Under the pieces are notes generated by a model. It worked only from the letters and a program-made list of their open reading frames with translations. It did no database searches and had not been told where the DNA came from. From assembly GCA_038526275.1 (NCBI GenBank), contig JBCBGY010000041.1, forward strand, positions 1-25,988: a stretch of DNA of 25,988 nt, in the 5' to 3' direction. Origin of the DNA: 188UL27-1 sp038526275 (lineage in GTDB: Bacteria > Pseudomonadota > Alphaproteobacteria > Rhodobacterales > Rhodobacteraceae). The translations under genes and the position numbers were made by a program. Of the stretch, positions 15,131-22,836 are shown in pieces. The first letter of the stretch is position 1. Every line of letters begins with the position of its first letter.

Positions 15131-15879
15131 AAATCAAAAACAACCTATTGACGGAGAAATCATCATGTGAGGCCGGACAGACGACAGTACTGACGAACAT
15201 GACTGCAAACATCACCAGAAAACAATTGCAATGCAGGAGCCACCCAGAGACGACATTCCGTGGCGTGTGGGCTGCAGGTTGGGGGGTGGAACAGCGTACC
15301 GCACGAGTGCTGCATACCCTTGTACTGCGACTACTCGGTCAGATCTCCTGAGACGTAACTTGATCCGTTTTTGCTGAGCAGGCGTGGCTTGTGGACGACA
15401 TGAACTCGATCGCAGCAGGACGCCTGCAACGCCAGATCTAATGAGCTATAATGTAACGGCTGTAATCGTCAAGGTTCGTGCTGAGATGGAACCACCCCAG
15501 CCGGTCTCCTTGAGCCCGCAAGACCAAGCGGCAAATCTCCGGCCAGCAAAATCAGCATGTCTGCCTCCGCTTTCAAATCAGCAACGAGACGCGTAGCTCC
15601 ACGCCATGCTCGGGGTGGTTTGGGACGGATGGACATTTATTAATCGGTTCGAGTATTAATCGGTTCGGGCGTATTGACCCGGAAACTGATATCGTTCTGA
15701 AGGAACGTCATCATAAATTGAATCAGTCCAATGGATAAAATATCAAACGCCATGTGCCGTAGGATGGCCCACGCAGTCACGCAATTGCAGGTGGCATCGC
15801 CGTCCTGATGATCCTCCCGACGTACATTCCGTCGGCATCGGACTAGCAACCGAGCGTTCGAGCATGTTACTTGGCGTCC
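15131..15879. other. Gene-poor region between the IS110 element and the ureohydrolase
   Basis: About 750 bases with no recognisable gene. Short open frames exist on both strands, for example 15636 to 15469 leftward (55 codons from ATG) and 15384-15596 rightward. They lack ribosome binding sites and family similarity. A frame around 15785-15835 gives a short hydrophobic stretch ending in TAG that could be a transporter relic, without proof. The only clear structure is the 16-bp tandem repeat listed separately. Confidence 0.5.
15638..15669. repeat. Two tandem copies of a 16-bp unit
   Basis: TATTAATCGGTTCGAG is followed at once by TATTAATCGGTTCGGG, 15 of 16 bases identical. It lies in the gene-poor stretch upstream of the ureohydrolase and might be a regulator site pair or a small duplication. 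Confidence 0.7.
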
Positions 15880-16866
15880 ATGGCAAAAAAACACGATCAA
15901 TCCATGGTGGAGAACCTCTATTGGTGGGGGGTGCCGACGTTGTTTCGGTGTCCGCACCAAGGGCCGGCGGATCAGGATATCGCGCTGGTCGGTGTTCCCC
16001 ATTCAACCGGCAACGGCACGACCGAGCGGGATCAACATTTGGGACCGCGTGCCGTGAGAAACGTGTCAGCAGTACAACGCAGAATGCATGGGCAATTTGG
16101 GATTGATCCCTGGTCCGCAGCGCGAATTGCAGATGTCGGTGATGTCCCATTCCCGAGGGCCAATGACAACGAACACTGCATCGCGCAGATCACCGAGTTC
16201 TATCGCAAAATCGATGCGGCAGGTGCGCGGCCTGTTTCTATCGGTGGCGATCATTCAATCACCGGTGGCATTGTTCAGGCGTTGGGAAAGGGCAAGATCG
16301 CGGGTGGGGAGCCAGTGTCCTTCCTGCACCTTGATGCCCATACGGACGTCTTCACCAAGGTGGACCACTTTCTTGGCGCAGAGAAATCAGCTGCCCATTG
16401 GGGCGCCTATCTGGCAGATCAGGGTCAGGTGGATCCGACCAAATCTATACAAATTGGCTTGCGAGGCCACGCGCGCACGCTGGACTGGCTGCAACCGTCC
16501 TACGACTACGGATACAACGTGGTCACTATGAAGGATTTTCGCAGGCGCGGCGTTGCGGATGTTGTTGCGCAGATCAAAGAGACTCTGGCTGGCCGACCTG
16601 TGTACATCACCTTTGACCTTGATTGCCTTGATCCTACCGTCGCACCAGCGGTGTCGAACATCGAAGCGGGAGAGAAAGGCTTTGATATCGACGAGGCGGT
16701 CGCGTTGCTGCACGGCGTTCGGGGCATGAACATCGTCGGTGGCGACGTGGTATGCATGATGCCAACGAAAGACTCCCCCAACAACATCACGGCATTGGTT
16801 GGGGGGGCTATCATGTTCGAGATGATTTCAATGATTACCGAAGAGGTGAGTGGCAGCGCCGCTTAG
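15880..16866 (+). CDS. Ureohydrolase (agmatinase/arginase/guanidino-acid hydrolase family)
   Basis: A 328-residue manganese ureohydrolase. All binuclear metal ligands are present: His in GGDHSITGG, the Asp-His-Asp set in LHLDAHTDV and the two Asp in TFDLDCLDP. The family hydrolyses a guanidino group to urea and an amine. The substrate (agmatine, guanidinobutyrate, guanidinopropionate or another) cannot be told: LDAHTD in place of the common VDAHSD, and the segment VAPAVSNIEAGEKG where many agmatinases read APGTGTPE, hint at a non-agmatine substrate. ATG 15880 is favoured; an in-frame TTG at 15871 adds three residues, and neither has a strong ribosome binding site. The gene stands alone, with repeat copy B downstream. 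Confidence 0.85.
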   Translation: MAKKHDQSMVENLYWWGVPTLFRCPHQGPADQDIALVGVPHSTGNGTTERDQHLGPRAVRNVSAVQRRMHGQFGIDPWSAARIADVGDVPFPRANDNEHCIAQITEFYRKIDAAGARPVSIGGDHSITGGIVQALGKGKIAGGEPVSFLHLDAHTDVFTKVDHFLGAEKSAAHWGAYLADQGQVDPTKSIQIGLRGHARTLDWLQPSYDYGYNVVTMKDFRRRGVADVVAQIKETLAGRPVYITFDLDCLDPTVAPAVSNIEAGEKGFDIDEAVALLHGVRGMNIVGGDVVCMMPTKDSPNNITALVGGAIMFEMISMITEEVSGSAA

Positions 16867-16990
16867 CGGGCCTTACGCGCTATCTGCTCCATGTCATTTG
16901 ATAAACTGCGTATTTTTCGATCGCTCGCGAATAGCAGACCTTGGCTGGATCGCTTTGTCTAAGATTTTTTGATGCGGGCCATTGCGTTAG

Positions 16991-17240
16991 GTTTGGTCTT
17001 GGTGGGATGGCCCGCGTTGACAAATCTGACAAGGTGGAAGCCGCGGGACGCTTGTGCTGCGCTATGGGGAAAGCGCTGGCTTATGTTCCCGATGTCGATT
17101 TGAGTTTGGGCAGGTTGTCGCGTTTTGAAGGTTCTGTTGCGCGGTCTTTTGGGTGCAATCGGGCGTCTTTGTAAGTCTTTTGGCTTTGATAAGGCTCGCG
17201 TTGCGGCGCATGGATGGGATTGAAGCAATACCTCCCTTTG
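16991..17240 (+). repeat. Dispersed 250-bp repeat, copy B
   Basis: Second copy of the 13351-13600 repeat, same orientation and length, offset exactly 3640 bases. It starts 125 bases after the ureohydrolase stop and ends 63 bases before the MerR stop. The longest plus-strand frame of copy A is interrupted here by a TGA near 17103, which argues against that reading being a protein. Similarity ends at the same base as in copy A (CCTCCCTTTG). Confidence 0.9.
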
Positions 17241-17302
17241 GACGGGGAAGGTGCTCAGCAAAGCGCCATTTCGCTGCGGTTGCGCCAATGGCTGCTATCA
17301 GG

Positions 17303-17719
17303 TCAGTGCTCGTTGCTGCAAAGCTTGTGATCGGCTAGTGATGCCAGCACATAGCAATCTTCCGAACGGCCTTCGCCGCTACAGCCTTTAGATATTCGAA
17401 CGAGTTCTTTTTCGAGTGCGCGAAGCCGTTTGATCCTGGCTCTGACCTCGGAGAGCTGCGAGACGGCTATATCCGTCGCGGCTTGGCAAGATCGATCGGG
17501 ATGGCCTTGAAGCTCGATTAACTCGGAAATTGCTTCAATCGAAAATCCAAGGTCGCGAGCGTGCTTAATGAAGCTTAGACGCTCTAAACCTGCCAAATCA
17601 TAGCGGCGTTGATTGCCCTCAGTGCGTTCAGGCTCGGAGAGCAAGCCCATCTCTTCATAGTAGCGGATGGTCGGAACCTTGACATTTGTACGCCTTGAAA
17701 GTTCCCCGATGGAAAACAT
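17303..17719 (-). CDS. MerR-family metal-responsive regulator (CadR/PbrR/ZntR-like)
   Basis: A 138-residue MerR protein. The winged helix is at residues 1-40 (FSIGELSRRTNVKVPTIRYY then EGNQRRYD), followed by the long dimerisation helix (about 80-110). Cysteines at about 78 (DRSCQAA), 113 (KGCSGEG), 122 (EDCYVL) and 134 (HKLC) match the arrangement that binds Cd, Pb or Zn in CadR, PbrR and ZntR. I chose ATG 17719 (MFSIGEL), the standard MerR start; a longer frame from 17755 would cover the divergent promoter. It would activate the adjacent metal-transporter gene by distorting the promoter at 17731-17761 when metal binds. The exact metal is not decided. Confidence 0.92.
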   Translation of the reverse strand: MFSIGELSRRTNVKVPTIRYYEEMGLLSEPERTEGNQRRYDLAGLERLSFIKHARDLGFSIEAISELIELQGHPDRSCQAATDIAVSQLSEVRARIKRLRALEKELVRISKGCSGEGRSEDCYVLASLADHKLCSNEH

Positions 17720-17730
17720 CAAAATACCTC

Positions 17731-17761
17731 TTGAACCTCTAGTCACTAGAGACATTACACT
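17731..17761 (+). promoter_or_regulatory. MerR-type promoter with 19-bp spacer and perfect dyad
   Basis: A -35 hexamer TTGAAC (17731-17736) and a -10 hexamer TACACT (17756-17761) are separated by 19 bases, the over-long spacer diagnostic of MerR-controlled promoters. Inside the spacer lies a perfect dyad, CTCTAGT-C-ACTAGAG (17737-17751). It faces the CDF transporter gene and lies directly upstream of the divergent MerR gene. Confidence 0.93.
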
Positions 17762-17792
17762 ACGTTCAAGATAGGATCAAAAGGGCTTTCCA

Positions 17793-18428
17793 TTGTCGGG
17801 ATGTTGCGGACATGACGCCAAGTTCGACGGCGTATCAGACGACTACAAAAGGCGGCTATGGATCGTCATCGCGTTGAATGCGACGATGTTCGTTGTCGAG
17901 ATGACCGCAGGTCACTACGCGAAGTCTCAGGCGCTACAGGCCGATGCTCTGGATTTCCTGGGGGACGCACTCACCTATGGCATTTCGCTCGCAGTCATTG
18001 GGGCTTCAATTCGCGCGCGCACCAATGCGGCTTTGGCCAAAGGGGTGAGCTTGCTGTTGATGGGCCTTTGGGTGTTCGGATCGACGGTGAACCGCGTCTT
18101 CTATGTAGGTGTGCCCGAAGCGGAAATCATGGGCATTGTTGGCTTCTTCGCGCTGCTGACCAACCTTGCGAGCGTGCTTTTGCTGGTGCGTTACAAGGAC
18201 GGGGACGCGAACGTGCGCTCGGTTTGGCTCTGCTCGCGCAACGATGCTATCGGCAACGTAGCGGTGATGTTTGCAGCTTTGGGTGTCTGGGGCACGGCAA
18301 CCGGTTGGCCTGATCTTTTCGTTGCCTCGATCATGGCAAGCCTGTTCTTGTCCTCCGCATTCCAGATTGTGCGCCAAGCCTTGGCCGAACGGAGAGAAGC
18401 TTCGGCACTCACCCACGCCGAGGCGTGA
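17793..18428 (+). CDS. CDF-family metal cation transporter, short form
   Basis: A 211-residue inner-membrane protein with about five to six membrane helices. The N-terminus MSGCCGHDA has a cysteine pair and histidine that may bind metal. The second helix carries ADALDFLGDALTYG, the Asp pair of the CDF transport site; the fifth carries SRNDAIGNVAV, where CDF proteins usually have H/D-x-x-x-D. The C-terminal cytoplasmic domain of classic CDF proteins (about 300 residues) is absent, so this is a transmembrane-only form. It would export a divalent metal by proton antiport. The start is a TTG at 17793 with AAGGG 8 bases upstream; no ATG fits. It is controlled by the MerR promoter just upstream and overlaps the next gene by ATGA. 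Confidence 0.87.
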   Translation: MSGCCGHDAKFDGVSDDYKRRLWIVIALNATMFVVEMTAGHYAKSQALQADALDFLGDALTYGISLAVIGASIRARTNAALAKGVSLLLMGLWVFGSTVNRVFYVGVPEAEIMGIVGFFALLTNLASVLLLVRYKDGDANVRSVWLCSRNDAIGNVAVMFAALGVWGTATGWPDLFVASIMASLFLSSAFQIVRQALAERREASALTHAEA

Positions 18429-18977
18429 TGGAAATCACATTCACCATATTTGGCCTAGGGATTGCCGGAGTTTCCCTAGCAGCAATCATCTGGTCCATAG
18501 CGTTTCCCGGCGCCAAGACTGTGGCCTCCGATAAGATACCCGCGTTGGACCCCAATCTTGGTTTGAGTGCCGACTTTCACACTGTTCGGTATTCTGCTGG
18601 TACTTGGTATTTTGGGTTGGGGACAAATTGAACTACCGCAATGGGTTCAGATTGGTTTGGGAAATCCACTAATTGTCTTGGGAAACGTTGTGGTATGGAC
18701 GGAAGTTTCTCGCTTTGGCATCCCGCAGACAAGAGGTGAGTTTGGAAGTCTCAAGACAGACGGTTTCTATCGGTATTCACGAAACCCACAATACGTGGCC
18801 GACGCAGCGATGATAGTCGGCTGGATGCTACTGACCACTGCACCATTGGTCTTTAAAGTAGGGGCATCCGCGATCCTTGTTTTGCTCGTTGCACCGTTGG
18901 CAGAGGAGCCGTGGTTGAGAAAGACATGTGGATTGGCCTACGACCAGTATTGCCAACGTGTGAGACGATTAATGTAA
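18428..18977 (+). pseudogene. Frameshifted isoprenylcysteine methyltransferase-like membrane protein
   Basis: The gene begins with ATG overlapping the transporter stop (ATGA at 18425-18430 region) and encodes MEITFTIFGLGIAGVSLAAI. After FPGA near 18513 the frame is lost. The correct continuation (RLWPPIRYPRWTPILV) is in the next frame and then meets a TGA at 18564-18566 where a tryptophan would fit. From 18567 the frame is open to the end: hydrophobic helices, then TDGFYRYSRNPQY and AEEPWLRKTCGLAYDQYCQ, the signature end of the ICMT/PEMT methyltransferase family. The whole would be about 183 residues. Two defects make it a pseudogene unless the sequence has an error. ICMT-like genes are often found beside CDF transporters. 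Confidence 0.8.
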
Positions 18978-19015
18978 GTGAAGTGTCTCCCGGCATTGAC
19001 CTTCCCAGCTTCAAC

Positions 19016-19205
19016 ATGCCTATGCTGAAGGTGCGGTGGCCGGTCGCAGTGCGTCCGGCTGAAAAGGGAACGGGGTGAGAAACCTCGGCTGCCCCTGCAA
19101 CTGTAAGCGGCGAGCAAGCCCGAAACTGCACCACTGACACATGTGTTGGGAAGGTCCGGGGGCGCGTTGAACCGCGAGCCAGGAGACCTGCCGCCAACGC
19201 AACGC
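19016..19205 (+). promoter_or_regulatory. Cobalamin (B12) riboswitch
   Basis: The conserved parts occur in order: GAAAAGGGAACG with GGTGAGA (19061-19080), CCCCTGCAACTGTAAGCGG (19092-19110) and the B12 box GCCAGGAGACCTGCC (19178-19192). It ends about 50 bases before the CbiM start. When adenosylcobalamin or a related corrinoid is plentiful, such elements reduce expression of the gene behind them, here a cobalt-uptake component. Confidence 0.96.
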
Positions 19206-19255
19206 CGAACGTTCGGCACCAAATGTCGTCAGGAAGGACGGCAAGGAGACTTGAC

Positions 19256-19933
19256 ATGCATATTGAACCCGGCGTCGTGGATGGCGCAAAAATGGTCCTC
19301 GCCTATGGCACGGCAGCTGCCGCAGGGGGGTACTCCCTCAAGCTTGCAGCCGACGACCTGAATACACATTCGGCTATCTCATTTGGCGTCCGCAGCGTTC
19401 TTGCTGTCGCGGCCGTTTTCCTCTTTTTCGAAGTCTTCCCGCATTTCGCGGTTGGTATCTCGGAGGTTCACTTCATCCTCGGAACCACCATACTTCTGTT
19501 GCTTGGTGCTGGCCCCGCAGCGGTCGGCTTGGCTGGCGGGTTGCTAGTGCAGGCTATGCTCTTCGCACCCGCGGACATGCCAATGTTCTTTGTCAACGTC
19601 ACCACGCTGCTCTTCCCGCTGTTCGTCATCGACGCTTTGGCCAAACGCATCATCCCAGAACAGAAAGCTTTCGTTGATTGCAACTACAGTGAAGTCCTCA
19701 AGCTCTCTTTCGCCTACCAAGGCGGCGTGATCGCCTGGGTCGCCTTCTGGGCATTCTATGGTCAGGGCTTTGGTGCCGAGAACATGTCAGCCGTGGCCAG
19801 CTTTGGCGCAGCTTACCTGCTAGTGGTGCTGATCGAGCCGGTTGCAGACCTGGCGGTGCTGGGTGGCGCAAAGCTGTTCCGAGACAGCAAGCAAAACGGT
19901 TTGTTCGCACAGCGGCTGTTCAACCCAGCTTAA
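19256..19933 (+). CDS. cbiM: Cobalt ECF transporter permease CbiM
   Basis: A 225-residue membrane protein. The very N-terminus MHIEPGVVDGAKM contains the conserved His at position 2 that is part of the cobalt site of CbiM (the N-terminal loop M-H-I-x-x-G). About six membrane helices follow, with GPAAVGLAGGLLVQAMLF and FFVNVTTLLFP typical of the family. The protein is the substrate-capturing component of an energy-coupling-factor cobalt importer. AAGGAG at 19243-19248 fixes the start at ATG 19256. A B12 riboswitch precedes it and a terminator follows at once, so it is monocistronic. The CbiN, CbiQ and CbiO partners are not adjacent and must be elsewhere, or this is a solitary CbiM. Confidence 0.92.
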   Translation: MHIEPGVVDGAKMVLAYGTAAAAGGYSLKLAADDLNTHSAISFGVRSVLAVAAVFLFFEVFPHFAVGISEVHFILGTTILLLLGAGPAAVGLAGGLLVQAMLFAPADMPMFFVNVTTLLFPLFVIDALAKRIIPEQKAFVDCNYSEVLKLSFAYQGGVIAWVAFWAFYGQGFGAENMSAVASFGAAYLLVVLIEPVADLAVLGGAKLFRDSKQNGLFAQRLFNPA

Positions 19934-19946
19934 TAGACAAGGTTCA

Positions 19947-19975
19947 GGCGGCCCCGAAAATAGGGCCGCCGTTTT
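19947..19975 (+). terminator. Rho-independent terminator after cbiM
   Basis: GGCGGCCC (19947-19954) pairs with GGGCCGCC (19963-19970), an 8-bp all-GC stem with an 8-base loop, followed by GTTTT. It starts 14 bases after the cbiM stop. Confidence 0.92.
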
Positions 19976-20332
19976 CCATGCTACCAACCGAAGCAGACAT
20001 TAGCTGCGGAACAGCATGCCTGTAACTCTGGGCTCACCCTAAACCTTCTCTGCCTGAGGCTGAACCGCAGCTCCCAGACGTTGCTACCCTTCGTTTTCGT
20101 GGCTTTCGACGCTCAAAGCGCTCAACTAACCGACCATTGGTCCTTGAAAGCCAGACGTCCGCTTTAGAAACCGAAGCAAGACGATCATCGACCCGGCGGA
20201 AAGTTCTAAAACACTCGCTCAGTTGAGCACTTGTTCAATTCTTTGCGCCGAACTATGTCATGCTTTCAGCCTTGAAAAGAACGACCTTCCAGAAATTAAG
20301 GCGCAGAGACAAACTAAATTGGATCGCACCCA
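19976..20332. other. Intergenic region before the broken acetyltransferase
   Basis: In these 357 bases I see no gene. The one clear element is the TetR-type site at 20212-20239. The rest shows no defensible promoter hexamers or RNA structure. Confidence 0.55.
20212..20239. promoter_or_regulatory. Second copy of the TetR-type operator
   Basis: These 28 bases match 25369-25396 at 22 positions and contain TTGAGCACTTGTTCAA (20223-20238), an inverted repeat with one mismatch pair either side of centre. It lies about 94 bases upstream of the broken CatB-type gene. It suggests the divergent TetR regulator at 25423 also controls, or once controlled, this locus. Confidence 0.7.
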
Positions 20333-20655
20333 ATGCCCTTTACTCTGCCCAACCCAAAGCAGCGCAACCCACTCGTGTTCCCCACGGGACACACGATCCG
20401 GCCACAGTGTTCCGGAATCAGGTCATCGATCATCCAAATATCGAGATCGGCGACTGGACCTATTACAACGACAGAGGTCTACCGGAAGGCTATGCCGCCA
20501 AAATCATCCGCATGCGTTTCACGGAAAAGGACATCGAGACCCTGCTGAACCTGCGTTGGTGGGATTGGCCGAAGGAGGCCATCGAAGAGGCACTTCCAGC
20601 CCTAGAAACGGGCGATGTCGCATCGCTTGTCGCAAGCGCCCCGAACGCGGGTTAA
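20333..20655 (+). pseudogene. Internally deleted CatB-type O-acetyltransferase
   Basis: The N-terminus MPFTLPNPKQRNPLVFPTGH is in one frame. Near 20400 the frame changes by one base and continues as TVFRNQVIDHPNIEIGDWTY with YNDRGLPEGYAA, the typical start of CatB-like xenobiotic acetyltransferases. At about 20500 the sequence jumps straight to IIRMRFTEKDIETLLNLRWW and a normal C-terminus. The whole left-handed beta-helix (hexapeptide repeat, roughly 100 residues) with the catalytic histidine is missing. Family members are about 200-220 residues. The remains of an antibiotic-type or other small-molecule acetylating enzyme are thus clear and non-functional. The AraC-family gene starts 4 bases later. 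Confidence 0.85.
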
Positions 20656-20658
20656 CCC

Positions 20659-21570
20659 ATGCCACGCGCCCCGTCCTTGCGCATCTCCGAAGTGTGCACC
20701 CGCATCGAAACCGACCTCGCCGCGCCGTGGCGCACCGCGACACTTGCGGGGATGGCGGGGATGGCGCAGCACCATTTCCAACGGCAATTCGCGGCTGTGA
20801 CGGGTGAGACAGTTGCGGGCTACATTCGGGCACGTAGGATGGAACGTGCGGCCCTGCTTCTGCGAGACACGCAGCAACGGGTGATCGACATCGCGCTCGA
20901 GTCAGGGTTCCAGACACACGCGGCTCTGACCCGTGCGTTCAGCAGCCATTTCGGGACCAGCCCGCGGCAGTTCCGGGCAACCGGCAGGCTGTCGCGGTGC
21001 TCTGACCTGCCTGCTCGGCCATATCTTCTGTCTCAGAGGTCTCGCAACTTCTGCGCGCATTGGGACGAGGTCCCAATCTCCGACTGTTGGCTGTGCGCGC
21101 GGGAGACACAAGGAGTTCGGGACGGACGATTCTTCGAAGACCCGGCGCAAATCCACCGGGAGTTTGGGGACTTGCGGGCAGAGCTGGGTGGCAGACCCAG
21201 CATGATCTCCACCGCGGTGTGCAAAGCGCCCACAGGGTTCCGCGACCTCAACGCTAAAGCCTATTACGGCGCGATTTTGCCCGAGCGTGTGGGGCTGACA
21301 TGGCCCTCCGACTGGAAAAGGCTTGATGCAGGGTTGTATGCGGTGTTCCCACATTACGGCCCATTGGCCGCATTGTTCCTGACATGGAACCGCTGTGTGC
21401 GCGCCGGGTTCGATCAGGTCGGCGCGAAGTTCCGTCCCGGCTGGATGTTTGAAACCTACCTGAGCAAAACACCAGACGCCCCGCCAGATGAGCTCTCGGC
21501 GCTAATCTACTTTCCCATCGCGAAAAGCACAGTTAGGAAGACTGTAGAACCGGCGCGGCAGATACAGTGA
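20659..21570 (+). CDS. AraC-family regulator with GyrI-like effector domain
   Basis: A 303-residue protein. Two helix-turn-helix units of the AraC domain occupy about residues 8-107 (AGMAGMAQHHFQRQFAAVTG and VIDIALESGFQTHAALTRAF, then FGTSPRQFRATG). The rest is a GyrI-like/Rob-type effector-binding domain (RLDAGLYAVFPHYGPLAALF, then GWMFETYLSKTPDAPPDE and LIYFPI). This N-terminal DNA domain plus C-terminal GyrI-like domain is the layout of Rob and relatives that sense small hydrophobic or drug-like molecules. It starts 4 bases after the broken acetyltransferase and probably belonged to the same transcript. The ATG at 20659 has only a weak site, consistent with coupling to the upstream frame. 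Confidence 0.88.
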   Translation: MPRAPSLRISEVCTRIETDLAAPWRTATLAGMAGMAQHHFQRQFAAVTGETVAGYIRARRMERAALLLRDTQQRVIDIALESGFQTHAALTRAFSSHFGTSPRQFRATGRLSRCSDLPARPYLLSQRSRNFCAHWDEVPISDCWLCARETQGVRDGRFFEDPAQIHREFGDLRAELGGRPSMISTAVCKAPTGFRDLNAKAYYGAILPERVGLTWPSDWKRLDAGLYAVFPHYGPLAALFLTWNRCVRAGFDQVGAKFRPGWMFETYLSKTPDAPPDELSALIYFPIAKSTVRKTVEPARQIQ

Positions 21571-21708
21571 GACCCACACTGATCTTATAGATTTCGCCCA
21601 TCACATCTCAAGAGCTAATCGGCGCTAGCTGCGAATTGCTGGCTAAGGCCTCCCGCTTGTGTACTCTGTCGTGCGGCACCGGCGACTGGCGGGCCAGGCC
21701 GCTATGCC

Positions 21709-22077
21709 CTAGGTCATGACGAAGACACAAACTTTATTGCCGTCACGGTCTCTAAAGTATCCCCCGAAAAACTGTTCGTCATAAGTTAATGGTGAGCCTA
21801 CATTTTCTGCCCCGAGATCCATCGCCCTCATGTGGACACGGCGCACGTGGTCGGCATCCTTGCAAATCAACGCGACCATGACACCGTTGCCCGGCCGCGC
21901 CGGATTGCCATCGCTCGGGTGCGTGACAACCAACATGGGTCTGGCCGGATCGCTGCTCCAGGCAATCATTTTTTCTAACGTGTAGGCTCGCTCCGCGCCG
22001 AACAGTACCAAAAGTGCATCGTAGAAGGTGCCAGCCCTTTCAAGGTCGTTGGTGCCGAGTGTTACATAGCCAATCAT
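21709..22077 (-). CDS. VOC-family (glyoxalase/dioxygenase-like) protein
   Basis: A 122-residue single-domain protein of the vicinal-oxygen-chelate fold. It opens with IGYVTLGTNDLERAGTFYDALL, the family's first beta-alpha unit, and closes with FFGGYFRDRDGNKVCVFV, the strand containing the usual C-terminal acidic residues. The N-terminal metal His is replaced (YVTLGTNDL), so catalytic metal binding is uncertain. Members act on, bind or sequester small molecules. AAGGGA precedes the ATG. It is the last gene of the leftward cluster, 27 bases after the alpha/beta hydrolase. Confidence 0.87.
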   Translation of the reverse strand: MIGYVTLGTNDLERAGTFYDALLVLFGAERAYTLEKMIAWSSDPARPMLVVTHPSDGNPARPGNGVMVALICKDADHVRRVHMRAMDLGAENVGSPLTYDEQFFGGYFRDRDGNKVCVFVMT

Positions 22078-22104
22078 CGTGCAATCCCTTGTGTATGAAA
22101 CGTC

Positions 22105-22836
22105 TCATCGCCGGTATTCCGCATTCGCCAAGAATCGGAGCGCAACCTCGGTGAACAACTGCGCCTGCTCGCCAAAGACCGGACAATGCCCGGCCCCGGG
22201 CAGGACCCACAGGCTGGCTTGCGGCAAACCTGTGTAAAGCTCCATGGCGCTCGTCACCGGATAGAACGGGTCCCTGTCTCCGTGAACCACGAGGCATGGG
22301 CCACAGACACGTGCCAAAAGGTCAGGCGTGAACGCGACATCGCCGTAGCTTATGTGAAACCCGTGGGCGGTCTCGAACAAGGCCCGCACCTGGGCATCGC
22401 CGCCGGGATGTTTGGAGCGCATTTCGATCCAGGAGTCATCCGGTTGCGCGTCAGCCGTCGCTTGCTTCATCAGGGCGCGCGCTCTCACGGGAAAGTAGGC
22501 GGCGGTACTGACGAGGACGGAGCTTGTGATCAGATTAGGTTTTCCCGTTGCAAGGTGCAGCAAGACCTGCCCACCACCGCTCATGCCCATCGTAGGAAGC
22601 GGTCCGACGCCCATCTCCTGCAAGTCATCCGCCACCATGCGCGCGGCCTGGCGAAAAGTGAACCTGTCGAGAGGCAGGGACATGCCGTGGCCCGGTAAAT
22701 CTGGCATCAGATGTGTGTAGCCGGTGACGATTTCTCCAAAGACAGCGTCCCAGTCGGTGCCAACCCCAGTGAACCCGTGCAGAAGCAAAAGCGGTGGACC
22801 CTTTCCACGCTTGGTCCAGTGAAGCGCCGTGCTCAT
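22105..22836 (-). CDS. Alpha/beta hydrolase (243 aa)
   Basis: A cytoplasmic alpha/beta hydrolase. The oxyanion region is LLLLHGFTGVGTDW, the nucleophile elbow is GMSGGGQ (Ser in G-x-S-x-G-G), the acid is probably Asp in HGDRDPFYP and the catalytic His is in GAGHCPVFG. All parts of the triad are present and length is normal. It hydrolyses an ester, lactone or C-C bond; the substrate is unknown. Its start overlaps the preceding gene's stop by ATGA (22833-22836), so translation is coupled to the histidine-phosphatase-like protein. Confidence 0.88.
   Translation of the reverse strand: MSTALHWTKRGKGPPLLLLHGFTGVGTDWDAVFGEIVTGYTHLMPDLPGHGMSLPLDRFTFRQAARMVADDLQEMGVGPLPTMGMSGGGQVLLHLATGKPNLITSSVLVSTAAYFPVRARALMKQATADAQPDDSWIEMRSKHPGGDAQVRALFETAHGFHISYGDVAFTPDLLARVCGPCLVVHGDRDPFYPVTSAMELYTGLPQASLWVLPGAGHCPVFGEQAQLFTEVALRFLANAEYRR

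Noticed and set aside
15384..15636. Short frames on both strands in the gene-poor stretch
   Set aside because: No ribosome binding site, no family similarity, and overlapping frames of similar quality on both strands.
18567..18977. The 136-aa frame as a complete methyltransferase
   Set aside because: Conserved N-terminal helices lie upstream in other frames, so this is the 3' part of a broken gene.
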